64,000 nucleotides of DNA from Neomesorhizobium albiziae (GTDB taxonomy: Bacteria; Pseudomonadota; Alphaproteobacteria; Rhizobiales; Rhizobiaceae), in the NCBI RefSeq assembly GCF_900114255.1, contig NZ_FOSL01000018.1:37651-101650 (forward strand), given 5' to 3'. The position numbers were made by a program, and so were the translations under genes. Shown one piece after another: positions 18,146-26,600 of the stretch; positions within the stretch are counted from its first letter, which is position 1; each line of letters begins with the position of its first letter. The notes under the pieces are model-generated. The model saw only the letters and a list, made by a program, of their open reading frames with translations. It ran no database searches and was not told the origin of the DNA.

Positions 18146-19399
18146 ATGTCATTCAACAAAGTTGTGAAGCTTGCCGCAGGCGCGGCCGTGCTCGCGCTCA
18201 GCCTTGGCAGCGCCAAGGCGGCGGACAATGTCGAGGTTCTGCACTGGTGGACGTCGGGCGGCGAAGCAGCCGCGCTTGACGTGCTGAAGAAGGATCTCGA
18301 ATCGAAGGGCGTCACCTGGGCCGACATGCCGGTTGCCGGCGGCGGCGGCGAAGCCGCGATGACGGCCCTGCGCGCGCGCGTCACCGCGGAAAACCCACCG
18401 ACGGCCGTGCAGGCGCTCGGCTTCGACATCACCGACTGGGCCAAGCAGGGCGTTGTCGGCGACCTTTCGGAAGTCGCTACGGCCGAGGGCTGGGACAAGG
18501 TCGTCCCGACCGCGCTGCAGAACTTCTCCAAATATGACGGCAAGTGGATCGCTGCCCCGGTCAACGTGCACTCGACCAACTGGGTCTGGATCTCCAAGAA
18601 GGCGCTGGATGCGGCGGGCGGCAAAGAGCCGGCGAACTGGGACGAGTTCATCGCCATGCTCGACAAGATGAAGGCAAACGGCATCACGCCGCTCGCTCAC
18701 GGCGGCCAGCCCTGGCAGGATGCGACGCTGTTCGACGCAGTCGTGCTGTCGCTCGGGACCGACTTCTACAAGGCGTCGATGATCGATCTTGACCCGGCCG
18801 CCCTCAGTGGCGACAAGATGAAGGAAGCCTTCGGGCGCATGGAGAAGCTGCGTTCCTACGTTGACGACAACTTCTCCGGCCGCGACTGGAACCTCGCGTC
18901 GGCGATGGTGATCGAAGGCAAGGGCGGCGCCCAGATGATGGGCGACTGGGCCAAGGGCGAGTTCCTCAAAGCCGGCCAGAAGCCGGGCACCGACTTTGTT
19001 TGCATCCGCTTTCCCGGCACCCAGGGTGCGGTCACGTTCAACTCCGACCAGTTCATGATGTTCAAGGTCGGAGACGACAAGAAGAAGGCGCAACTGATGA
19101 TGGCCTCGGCCATCGAGGACCCTAAGTTCCAGTCGGCCTTCAACGTGGTCAAGGGTTCGGTCCCGGCACGCACCGACGTGCCGAACACCGATTTCGACGA
19201 TTGCGGCAAGAAGGGCATGGCCGACCTGGCCGAGGCCAACGAGAAGGGCACGCTGTTCGGTTCCATGGCGCATGGCCATGCGGTTCCGGCGTCGATCAAG
19301 AACGCGATGTATGACGTCATCACGCGCCACTTCAACGGGGAGATCACCACGGACGCTGCTCCGGCCGAATTCGCAGCGGCGGTCGAAGCGGCCAAGTAG
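18146..19399 (+). CDS. Sugar ABC transporter solute-binding protein (CUT1)
   Basis: The 417-residue periplasmic protein has a signal peptide ending near residue 26 ([11 protein letters not shown]) and the family 1 solute-binding start ([20 protein letters not shown]). The tryptophan pair and the [13 protein letters not shown] region resemble glucose/mannose-type binding proteins of the CUT1 class. It is the first gene of the LacI-controlled operon with a GGAGG ribosome site. The true ligand is unknown; the isomerase downstream suggests D-lyxose, mannose or a related sugar. Confidence 0.92.
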   Translation: MSFNKVVKLAAGAAVLALSLGSAKAADNVEVLHWWTSGGEAAALDVLKKDLESKGVTWADMPVAGGGGEAAMTALRARVTAENPPTAVQALGFDITDWAKQGVVGDLSEVATAEGWDKVVPTALQNFSKYDGKWIAAPVNVHSTNWVWISKKALDAAGGKEPANWDEFIAMLDKMKANGITPLAHGGQPWQDATLFDAVVLSLGTDFYKASMIDLDPAALSGDKMKEAFGRMEKLRSYVDDNFSGRDWNLASAMVIEGKGGAQMMGDWAKGEFLKAGQKPGTDFVCIRFPGTQGAVTFNSDQFMMFKVGDDKKKAQLMMASAIEDPKFQSAFNVVKGSVPARTDVPNTDFDDCGKKGMADLAEANEKGTLFGSMAHGHAVPASIKNAMYDVITRHFNGEITTDAAPAEFAAAVEAAK

Positions 19400-19411
19400 C
19401 CAAATACGCGC

Positions 19412-19435
19412 GGCGCAGCGCCTAGGCGCTGCGCC
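19412..19435. terminator. Strong intercistronic hairpin after the binding-protein gene
   Basis: A perfect 24-base palindrome has 10-base arms (GGCGCAGCGC and its complement) around CTAG. It is followed by a second GC-rich imperfect hairpin at about 19442-19480. There is no T-run, so it is more likely a partial terminator or a 3'-end stabiliser. That would give more binding protein than permease, as is common in sugar ABC operons. Confidence 0.7.
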
Positions 19436-19517
19436 ATTCATCGCGGGGCATCCGGGACAGGTTTCCGGGCGCCCCGCCTTTCCTGCATCGGCGCGCCGGT
19501 GCCCGCGGAGCCACCGC

Positions 19518-20399
19518 ATGCCGACCCGTGTACAGCTGCAGAATGCCATCCCGAAACTGGTGCTTGCACCGAGCTTCGCGGCGATACTCGTCTTCGTCTA
19601 CGCATTTATCTTTTACACGGGTTACCTGTCGCTGACCGATTCCAAGATGCTGCCGTCTTACGGCTTCGTCGGCCTCGAAAACTACGAGAAGCTGTGGAAG
19701 CTGCCGCATTGGTGGCGCGCGGTGACCAACCTTGCCATTTTCGGTTCGCTCTACATCGTGATCTGTTCGGTGCTCGGCCTGCTGCTGGCGATCCTGCTTG
19801 ACCAGAAGATCCGTGCGGAAGGTTTTTTGCGGCCGATCTACCTCTATCCGATGGCGCTTTCCTTCATCGTCACGGGCACGGCCTGGAAGTGGTTCCTCGA
19901 TCCCGGCATCGGGCTGGAAAGCGTCATGCACCACTGGGGCTGGGAAAGCTTTTCATTCACCTGGATCAAGGACCGCCAGATGGCGATCTACACCGTGGTC
20001 ATCGCCGCGGTCTGGCAATCGTCGGGTTTCGTGATGGCAATGTTCCTGGCCGGCCTGCGCGGCGTCGACAACGAGATCATCAAGGCGGCGCAGATAGATG
20101 GCGCCTCGACGGCGACGATCTACCGCCGCATCATCATTCCTCTGATGCGGCCGGTGTTCCTGTCGGCTTTCGTGGTGCTCGCGCACCTCGCCATCAAGTC
20201 GTACGACCTGGTCGTGGCGCTGACCGGCGGCGGGCCGGGGCAGGCGACCGAATTGCCGGCCACCTTCATGTACTCCTACACCTTCACCCGCAACTCGATG
20301 GGCATCGGCGCCTCGTCGGCGATCATCATGCTGGTGATGATCTTCTCCATCATCATCCCCTATCTCTATTCGGAACTGCGCGGAGGGCCGCGCCAATGA
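19518..20399 (+). CDS. Sugar ABC transporter permease 1 (CUT1, MalF type)
   Basis: The 293-residue inner-membrane protein has six predicted membrane segments and the permease EAA loop (NEIIKAAQIDGASTATIYRR). I chose the ATG at 19518 (MPTRVQLQNAIPKLVLAPSF) because the frame upstream of it reads antisense-like, low-quality sequence over the hairpin region. Its stop overlaps the next permease start by 4 bases. Confidence 0.93.
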   Translation: MPTRVQLQNAIPKLVLAPSFAAILVFVYAFIFYTGYLSLTDSKMLPSYGFVGLENYEKLWKLPHWWRAVTNLAIFGSLYIVICSVLGLLLAILLDQKIRAEGFLRPIYLYPMALSFIVTGTAWKWFLDPGIGLESVMHHWGWESFSFTWIKDRQMAIYTVVIAAVWQSSGFVMAMFLAGLRGVDNEIIKAAQIDGASTATIYRRIIIPLMRPVFLSAFVVLAHLAIKSYDLVVALTGGGPGQATELPATFMYSYTFTRNSMGIGASSAIIMLVMIFSIIIPYLYSELRGGPRQ

Positions 20400-21277
20400 G
20401 CCAGGCCTCACCCGACAATGCGGTGCGCACGAACGTTCCCGCCCGCGTCGCCATCTACATCGCGCTGATCCTGTTTGCGGTCTACTACCTGCTGCCGTTC
20501 TACGTGATGGTCGTCAATTCGCTGAAGCCGCTCGACGAAATACGCGGCGGCAACATGCTGGCGCTGCCGCAGCAGTTGACGTTCGAACCGTGGTCAAGCG
20601 CGTGGTCGACGGCACAGATCGGCGTCCAGGCAACCGGGCTGAAACCATACTTCCTGAACTCGATCCTGATGGTGGTGCCGGCCGTCGCCATCTCGACGCT
20701 GCTCGGCGCGCTCAACGGTTTCGTGCTGACCAAGTGGCGGTTTCGCGGCGACAACACGATTTTCGGGCTGATGCTGCTTGCCTGCTTCATCCCGTTCCAG
20801 ATCGCTCTCATCCCGGCCGCGCGCATTCTCGGCCTTCTAGGCATCGCCGGCACGACGCAAGGCCTGGTGCTCATCCACGTCGTCTATGGCCTGGGTTTCA
20901 CCACGCTGTTCTTCCGCAACTACTACGCGGCATTTCCGACCGAGCTGGTGAAGGCCGCGCAGATCGACGGCGCGACGTTCTTCCAGATTTTCCGGCGGAT
21001 CCTGTTGCCGTCGTCGGGGCCGATCATCGTGGTCACGGTGATCTGGCAATTCACCAACATCTGGAACGATTTCCTGTTCGGCGCCTCGTTCGGCGATTTC
21101 GACTCCCAGCCGATGACCGTCGCTCTCAACAATCTCGTCAGTTCGTCGAGCGGCGTGAAGGAATACAACGTGCATTTTGCCGGCGCGATACTGGCGGCGC
21201 TGCCGACGCTGGTCGTCTACATCGTGTCGGGACGCTATTTCGTGCGCGGCCTGATGGCTGGCGCTGTGAAGGGATAA
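20396..21277 (+). CDS. Sugar ABC transporter permease 2 (CUT1, MalG type)
   Basis: The 293-residue protein has six membrane segments and the EAA loop (TELVKAAQIDGATFFQIFRR). The start at 20396 overlaps the upstream stop (ATGA). It ends with a typical MalG-type tail (GRYFVRGLMAGAVKG) and is two bases from the ATPase gene. It forms the translocation pore with permease 1. Confidence 0.93.
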   Translation: MSQASPDNAVRTNVPARVAIYIALILFAVYYLLPFYVMVVNSLKPLDEIRGGNMLALPQQLTFEPWSSAWSTAQIGVQATGLKPYFLNSILMVVPAVAISTLLGALNGFVLTKWRFRGDNTIFGLMLLACFIPFQIALIPAARILGLLGIAGTTQGLVLIHVVYGLGFTTLFFRNYYAAFPTELVKAAQIDGATFFQIFRRILLPSSGPIIVVTVIWQFTNIWNDFLFGASFGDFDSQPMTVALNNLVSSSSGVKEYNVHFAGAILAALPTLVVYIVSGRYFVRGLMAGAVKG

Positions 21278-21279
21278 AC

Positions 21280-22395
21280 ATGGCGTTTCTCGAAATCCGC
21301 AATCTCGAAAAGTCGTTCGGCAAGGTCTCGGTGCTGAAAGGCATCGACCTCGAGATCGACAAGGGCGGCTTCCTGGTGCTCGTCGGGCCGTCAGGCTGCG
21401 GCAAGTCGACATTGCTGAACTCAATCGCCGGGCTGGAGACGATTACCGGCGGGTCGATCAGCATCGACGGACGCGGCATCGACGGGCTGCACCCTTCGAA
21501 GCGCGATATCGCCATGGTATTCCAGTCCTACGCGCTCTATCCCAACATGACTGTGGCGCAGAACATCGCCTTCGGCATGGAAATCCGCGGCGTGCCCAAG
21601 GCCGTGCGTGATAAGGCGATCGGCCAGGTATCGGACATGCTGCAGATAGGTCATCTGCTCGACCGTCGGCCGAGCCAGCTTTCCGGCGGCCAGCGCCAGC
21701 GCGTCGCCATCGGCCGGGCGCTGGTGCGGGACCCGAAGCTTTTTCTGTTCGACGAACCGCTGTCCAACCTCGACGCCAAGCTGCGCGTCGACATGCGCAC
21801 CGAGATCAAGCGGCTGCACCAGCGCATGGGCACCACCATCGTCTACGTCACCCACGACCAGATCGAGGCGATGACGCTCGCCACCAAGATCGCTGTACTG
21901 AAGGACGGGCTCCTGCAGCAGTCCGGCACTCCGGCCGAGATCTACAACAACCCCGCCAACACCTTCGTCGCCGACTTCATGGGATCGCCGGCGATGAACC
22001 TGGTTCCGGTGGCGGTTCACAAGAACGGATCCGGAGTGGCGATCTCGGCCGAGCGCGACAACCTCGAACCCCTGGTCCTCACCGTGCCGAACGCGCCTGC
22101 AGGCCTCGCCGGCCACGACGGAGGCAAAGTGATCTTTGGCGTCCGGCCTGAAGCATTGACCGACCGCGACAGCGCCGACCGCAATGCCCGCAACATTGCC
22201 GAAGGCGAATGCCTGATCGAGGTGGTGGAGCCGGCCGGTTCCGACACCTTCGCCGTCACCCGCCTCGGCGGAAAACAAGTCACCGCGCGGCTGCGCGCCG
22301 ACGCCAACGTCGCCGCCGGCCAGAAAGCGAAGCTCGCCTTCAACCTGGACAAGGCAGTTTTCTTCGACCCGGCCAGCGGCCAACGGATCGGGTGA
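21280..22395 (+). CDS. Sugar ABC transporter ATPase (MalK/UgpC type)
   Basis: The 371-residue cytoplasmic ATPase has Walker A GPSGCGKST at residues 36-44, signature LSGGQ at 134-138, Walker B LFLFDEP at 154-160 and an H-loop in VYVTHDQIEAMTL. A C-terminal TOBE-type regulatory domain follows from about residue 240. I chose the ATG at 21280 (MAFLEIRNLEKSFGKVSVLK). It powers the two permeases encoded just upstream. Confidence 0.95.
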   Translation: MAFLEIRNLEKSFGKVSVLKGIDLEIDKGGFLVLVGPSGCGKSTLLNSIAGLETITGGSISIDGRGIDGLHPSKRDIAMVFQSYALYPNMTVAQNIAFGMEIRGVPKAVRDKAIGQVSDMLQIGHLLDRRPSQLSGGQRQRVAIGRALVRDPKLFLFDEPLSNLDAKLRVDMRTEIKRLHQRMGTTIVYVTHDQIEAMTLATKIAVLKDGLLQQSGTPAEIYNNPANTFVADFMGSPAMNLVPVAVHKNGSGVAISAERDNLEPLVLTVPNAPAGLAGHDGGKVIFGVRPEALTDRDSADRNARNIAEGECLIEVVEPAGSDTFAVTRLGGKQVTARLRADANVAAGQKAKLAFNLDKAVFFDPASGQRIG

Positions 22396-22403
22396 GGCGA
22401 ACC

Positions 22404-23435
22404 ATGCCTTCGCCTGGCGTTCAGGCTGTTGCCGCGGAAGTTCGCGCTGGTGCCAAGCGCGACCCGCGCTGGCGCCTCGGCTGGGATCGCGGCCATGCCG
22501 AAATCTTCGCCACAGGTGCGGCGCTGCATAATCTCGTCTTCACCTTCGATGACGGTTCTTCCTTCCGGCCGCTGGCGGAAGCGCCGTGGATCGATGCGCC
22601 GGAACTGACAACGCAAGACCATATCCCGAACCATCTCAAATCGCTCGGCGGCGAATGGCCCTGCGTGCCGTTCGGCTCGACGGATATCGACCCGGACCAC
22701 CATGGATTTGGCGCCGACAATCCCTGGCATGTCACCGCCGAAGCGGCGGGCGCGATCGAACTTGCCATCGACTATCCGCAAGACCACCCGGTCGCGCGGC
22801 TTGAACGGCGCATCCGCGGCGTCGCCGGAAGAACCGCGGTCGACCTGGAACTGACTGTCGTCACCCGCGAGGACTGCCTGCTGCCGGTGGGACTGCATCC
22901 GATTTTCCGGCTGCCGGACGCCGGCAAGCGCATGCATTTTTCGGTGGACGGGTTTTCGCGCGGGCATACTTTTCCCGGGGTTTTCGAACCCCATGTGTCG
23001 CGTCTTGCGGCGGGCAGGGAATTCGGTTCGCTGGACGCGGTGCCGCTGGCGGGCGGCGGCAGCGCCGACCTTTCGCAGCCACCGTCCGACCTGCGCGAAG
23101 AGATCGTTCTGATCGAAAGCGCCAATGGCGGGATGGCGCTCGGCTATCCCGACGATGGCTTTGCCGTGCGCCTCGAATGGAACCGCAGGGATTTCCCGGC
23201 GCTGGTGATGTGGCTTTCCGACCGCGGCCGCTCCACGCCGCCCTGGTCGAACCGGTTTCGTGGCGTCGGCATCGAGCCGGTCAACGGATTTTTCGATGGC
23301 ACCGCGCTTGCGGGCCATGCGCCGGCAGGGCTGGCGCTGGGCAAACGGTTCTCCGCCGGCGAGCGATGGACCACGCATTATCGCATTTCGGCGTCGCGCA
23401 TCGACGCCGGCCAATCACAGGGAAAAGCACGATGA
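22404..23435 (+). CDS. Aldose 1-epimerase family protein
   Basis: The 343-residue product resembles galactose-mutarotase superfamily enzymes, which interconvert sugar anomers. Supporting stretches are the N-terminal GAALHNLVFTFDDGS, the central TREDCLLPVGLHPIFRLPDA with a conserved His in LHPIF, and the C-terminal IEPVNGFFDG. No signal peptide is visible, so it is cytoplasmic. It overlaps the isomerase gene by 4 bases, so the two enzymes probably act on the same imported sugar. Confidence 0.8.
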   Translation: MPSPGVQAVAAEVRAGAKRDPRWRLGWDRGHAEIFATGAALHNLVFTFDDGSSFRPLAEAPWIDAPELTTQDHIPNHLKSLGGEWPCVPFGSTDIDPDHHGFGADNPWHVTAEAAGAIELAIDYPQDHPVARLERRIRGVAGRTAVDLELTVVTREDCLLPVGLHPIFRLPDAGKRMHFSVDGFSRGHTFPGVFEPHVSRLAAGREFGSLDAVPLAGGGSADLSQPPSDLREEIVLIESANGGMALGYPDDGFAVRLEWNRRDFPALVMWLSDRGRSTPPWSNRFRGVGIEPVNGFFDGTALAGHAPAGLALGKRFSAGERWTTHYRISASRIDAGQSQGKAR

Positions 23436-24121
23436 AACGATCGCGTATCAACGAAATCATCCGCGAGGGCGATGCCTTCATCCGCTCGTTCGGCTACATC
23501 ATGCCGCCTTTCGCCTACTGGTCGCCGGATGTGCTGAAGGAACGGCGGCCGGCCGGCATCGTCGACGCACGGCTCGGCTGGGACATCACCGACTATGGCC
23601 AGGAGAAATTCGACGAACTCGGGCTGTTCCTGTTCACGGTACGCAACGGCAGGGCCGAAGACCTGACGCGCGGCACCGGAATGCTCTACGCCGAAAAGAT
23701 CATGATCTCTCGCAAGGACCAGCTTTCGCCGATGCACCGGCATATCGTGAAGGCCGAAGACATCATCAACCGCGGCGGCGGCAAGCTGGTGCTCGAGCTC
23801 TTCATGTCGCGTCCGGACGGCAGCGTCGACGACCAGGCCGAGGTTTCGGTGCCGACCGATGGCGTGGTCCGCACCATGCCGGCGGGCAGCCTGCTCAAGC
23901 TCGATCCGGGCGAGAGCGTGACCCTGTTGCCTGGCGTCTGGCATGCATTCTGGGGCGAGGGCGGCGACGTGCTGATCGGCGAAGTGTCGACAGTGAACGA
24001 CGACCTGACCGACAACATCTTCGCGCAGAAGATCGGCCGGTTCTCGAACATCGAGGAGGATGAAGCGCCGCTCCACCTCCTCGTCTCCGATTATGACCGC
24101 TACATAGACGGCAAAGGCTGA
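23432..24121 (+). CDS. D-lyxose ketol-isomerase-like cupin enzyme
   Basis: The 229-residue protein matches the sigma-B-regulon/D-lyxose isomerase family, which interconverts D-lyxose and D-xylulose, and often mannose and fructose. A cupin metal site is visible: H102, H104 and E109 in MHRHIVKAED, and H171 in LPGVWHAFWGEG. The length is typical. It is the last gene of the operon and starts inside the epimerase stop (ATGA). The product would feed the pentose phosphate pathway after phosphorylation. No kinase gene is nearby. Confidence 0.85.
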   Translation: MKRSRINEIIREGDAFIRSFGYIMPPFAYWSPDVLKERRPAGIVDARLGWDITDYGQEKFDELGLFLFTVRNGRAEDLTRGTGMLYAEKIMISRKDQLSPMHRHIVKAEDIINRGGGKLVLELFMSRPDGSVDDQAEVSVPTDGVVRTMPAGSLLKLDPGESVTLLPGVWHAFWGEGGDVLIGEVSTVNDDLTDNIFAQKIGRFSNIEEDEAPLHLLVSDYDRYIDGKG

Positions 24122-24262
24122 GAGACCGTTGAAAATCCGTGATGGCGGGCTGCAAATGGCGATTTCTGCGCTTCCGGTGCTCACGTACCAAATGTACGCT
24201 GCGCTCCGGTTCTCGAAATCACCATTTTCGCCACGCCCTGACGGATTTTTCAAACGGTCTCT
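24121..24262. repeat. Dispersed long inverted repeat between convergent genes
   Basis: The outer arms 24121-24140 and 24241-24262 are nearly complementary (AGAGACCGTT...ATCCGT against its reverse complement). An inner core from GATTTC (24161) to GAAATC (24220) encloses a CGTAC/GTACG hairpin. A related core is found at 50873-50932, so this is a member of a repeat family. Lying between the converging isomerase and dioxygenase genes, it can act as a bidirectional terminator. Confidence 0.75.
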
Positions 24263-24290
24263 GATCAAGCCGATCCTTTCCGATTTGAGG

Positions 24291-25235
24291 TCAGTGCCAG
24301 TTCTTCAGGCCGAGCAGTTTTTCGCCGAGCGGCGAGAGCTTGGCCGTTTGCGCATTCTTCTTTTCCCAGTCGCGCGGGTCGCCCGGGAAGGAAGCCCGCT
24401 TCGGCGCTTCCAGGTCGCGCCATGAGCTGATGCGTTCGGTGCGCTCGACCAGATCGTCCTCGTCGGCCGGGAACATCGAAATATACTGCGCCATGCGGAC
24501 GCGGTCCTTCGACCGGTTGGGCCGCACGCCATGCGCCAAAAGCGTGTTGAAGATCAGGAGGTCACCGGGGTTCATCTCGATATTGGTGATGGTCAGGCCG
24601 GTGAGGTCGGGATGATGCGGGTCGCGGTCCGTCGGCTGGGTCTTTTCCCATTCGTCGAAATTGGCAAACAATTCGGGAATGCACTGGAAGCCGCCGATGT
24701 CGCCATCCTGCCTGACCAGTGAAAGCACGCCCTGGACGCCGATCGGCAAGGGCCGCAGCGAGGTGTCGCTGTCCCAGTGGATAAAGCCGTTGACGTTGCC
24801 CGGCGTCTGCTTGGGCGGATTGAGATTGGCGCGGTCGATGGCGACCCACAGCTCTTCCATGTCCCAGATGTCGACGAAGGCGTCATAGACGCGCTGTACC
24901 TGGCGGTTATCCCAGAGATACTGGTGGTTGTAGATTTCCACCATGCCGGCGCCGTTCAGCTCCTTCATCTGGTGGTCGCGCCGCTGCGGCGCGTACCATG
25001 TCGACGGGTCGTTGGGATCCTTTTCGTCAAAGCGCCAAAGCAAATCCACGAGCCGCTGGACATGATCCTGCGGCACTGCATCGCGAACAATCACATAACC
25101 CTTGGTTGTCCAGTGCTCCCAGTCCGCCGGACTCAAGACCCGGAGCGGCAATTTCTTGACGATGTCCTTGAGCTGCGTGGTGACCTTCTTGGACGTCGGA
25201 TGGCTGTCCTTCTTCAAATCGGTCGCGTGAGCCAT
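24291..25235 (-). CDS. Phytanoyl-CoA dioxygenase (PhyH) family protein
   Basis: The 314-residue protein is predicted to be an Fe(II)/2-oxoglutarate-dependent oxygenase. The iron site is visible as H153 and D155 (FIHWDSDTSLRPL) and H235 (LLAHGVRPNRSKDRVRMAQY), with Arg residues after H235 to bind 2-oxoglutarate. There is no signal peptide. The substrate is unknown; it need not be phytanoyl-CoA, since bacterial members hydroxylate varied small molecules. It is divergent from an AraC regulator. Confidence 0.85.
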   Translation of the reverse strand: MAHATDLKKDSHPTSKKVTTQLKDIVKKLPLRVLSPADWEHWTTKGYVIVRDAVPQDHVQRLVDLLWRFDEKDPNDPSTWYAPQRRDHQMKELNGAGMVEIYNHQYLWDNRQVQRVYDAFVDIWDMEELWVAIDRANLNPPKQTPGNVNGFIHWDSDTSLRPLPIGVQGVLSLVRQDGDIGGFQCIPELFANFDEWEKTQPTDRDPHHPDLTGLTITNIEMNPGDLLIFNTLLAHGVRPNRSKDRVRMAQYISMFPADEDDLVERTERISSWRDLEAPKRASFPGDPRDWEKKNAQTAKLSPLGEKLLGLKNWH

Positions 25236-25363
25236 GATCCTCTCCCATTTTGATCTGTCCGGTTGCGATGTCGGAGAAATATTAGCCCCTCGACCGGCGC
25301 AATGTTGTACTCGCCGTGCCGGTTCTGATACTATCTTGGCGTTCTCTTGGCGAAGTAGTCACA

Positions 25364-26233
25364 ATGAAGCCGGTTCTTGAAAAGGTGCAGCCGTCGCCCG
25401 ACGCCTCCTGGGCCATGCTCAACCGGCGGCTGGACGACGAAATTCCGTTTCAGTGGCACCACCACCCGGAGCTGGAATTGACGCTGACGCTCAACTCGCG
25501 CGGCCAGCGCTTCATCGGCGATCACATCGGGACCTATGAGGACGGCGATCTCGTGCTTATCGGACCGAACCTTCCACACACCTGGTCCTCGACGGAGAAG
25601 GTGGACGCCGGCGCGCCGCACGTCGCGCTGGTGATGTGGCTTCGGCCCGACTGGGCGAACGCGCTGAGCGAGACGTTCGTCGAGCTGAAGGCCATCGCGG
25701 CGATGCTGGAACGGGCGGTGACCGGGCTGGAATTCTCGCCCGATTTCGCCAGGCGGGTGCGGCCGATGATCGAGGATCTTTTCACGCGCGCGCCGGACGA
25801 ACGGCTTCTTGGCCTGATGCAGGTTCTGAACATTCTGGCGCATGACCAGGACGCGCTGCCCTTGGCCAGCCGCAGAAGCGCGCCGGCCGTCACCGGCACC
25901 GACCGGACGCGGATCGACCGCGTCCTCGATCACATTCATATCCACTATGCGTCGGGATTGTCGTTGTCGGAACTGGCCGATGTCGCCGCTCTCAGTCCAT
26001 CCGGCCTGCACCGGCTTTTCCGGCGCCATACGCATGTGTCGATCTCCGACTACATCATGCGGCTGAAGATTGGCGAAGCGTGCGCCATGCTGTCGGGCAC
26101 GACAACGCCGATCGCGCATATTGCCGGCGCTGTCGGTTATCAGTCGCTCGCCAACTTCAACCGGCAGTTCAAGGCGCTGAAGGGTCTGACCCCGCGCGGC
26201 TATCGGCAAAGTTTTGGGACGACCGGCAAGTAA
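25364..26233 (+). CDS. AraC-family regulator with N-terminal cupin domain
   Basis: From the ATG at 25364 the product has 289 residues: a cupin-type ligand domain at about 15-110 (IPFQWHHHPELELTLTLNSR) and a C-terminal double helix-turn-helix (GLSLSELADVAALSPSGLHR and IAHIAGAVGYQSLANFNRQF). A start at 25316 adds 16 residues without support. Its divergent position suggests it controls the dioxygenase gene, with both promoters in 25236-25363. Confidence 0.9.
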   Translation: MKPVLEKVQPSPDASWAMLNRRLDDEIPFQWHHHPELELTLTLNSRGQRFIGDHIGTYEDGDLVLIGPNLPHTWSSTEKVDAGAPHVALVMWLRPDWANALSETFVELKAIAAMLERAVTGLEFSPDFARRVRPMIEDLFTRAPDERLLGLMQVLNILAHDQDALPLASRRSAPAVTGTDRTRIDRVLDHIHIHYASGLSLSELADVAALSPSGLHRLFRRHTHVSISDYIMRLKIGEACAMLSGTTTPIAHIAGAVGYQSLANFNRQFKALKGLTPRGYRQSFGTTGK

Positions 26234-26262
26234 CGTTCCTGGGCTGCGTGTCGTGTACCAAA

Positions 26263-26407
26263 GACCCCCTCGCCGGTTTGCTGCGCAAACCACCTCTCCC
26301 CCGGGGCGAGGACCCAGGCTGGAAAGGTGCCGGCGTCGCGGCAGTGGTTCCTCGCCCCGGCGAAGCGGGGGAGAGGTGCCGAGCGAAGCGAGGCGGAGAG
26401 GGGGCCG
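26263..26407. repeat. Palindromic intergenic repeat element
   Basis: The segment has large complementary blocks: CACCTCTCCCCC and GGGGCGAGG on the left pair with CCTCGCCCC and GGGGGAGAGGTG on the right. The outer parts (GACCCCCTCGCC...) also pair with GGAGAGGGGGCC. Elements of this look are common between genes in rhizobial genomes. It accounts for most of the 367-base gap before the AbgT gene; short open frames inside it are not genes. Confidence 0.7.
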
Positions 26408-26600
26408 GCGCTCATCATCACAAACCTCTCCATCGACGTAGCCCCGCTTACCCGGCGCCGATTTTCGGGACAGGCGGCCAAGGTTTTGGATTCTGCGCTC
26501 ATGACTCGCCGTCACAGAGGGCTAAGCTCAAAGCATTGCCCAGCTGCGCGAGCTCGGAGCCGTAACCTGCCGCAGCTGGTCCAACTCGGAGAAGGCAGAC

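Noticed and set aside
26200..26565. Open frames in both directions before the AbgT gene
   Set aside because: They lie in the palindromic repeat element and change frame with its arms; no coding signature.
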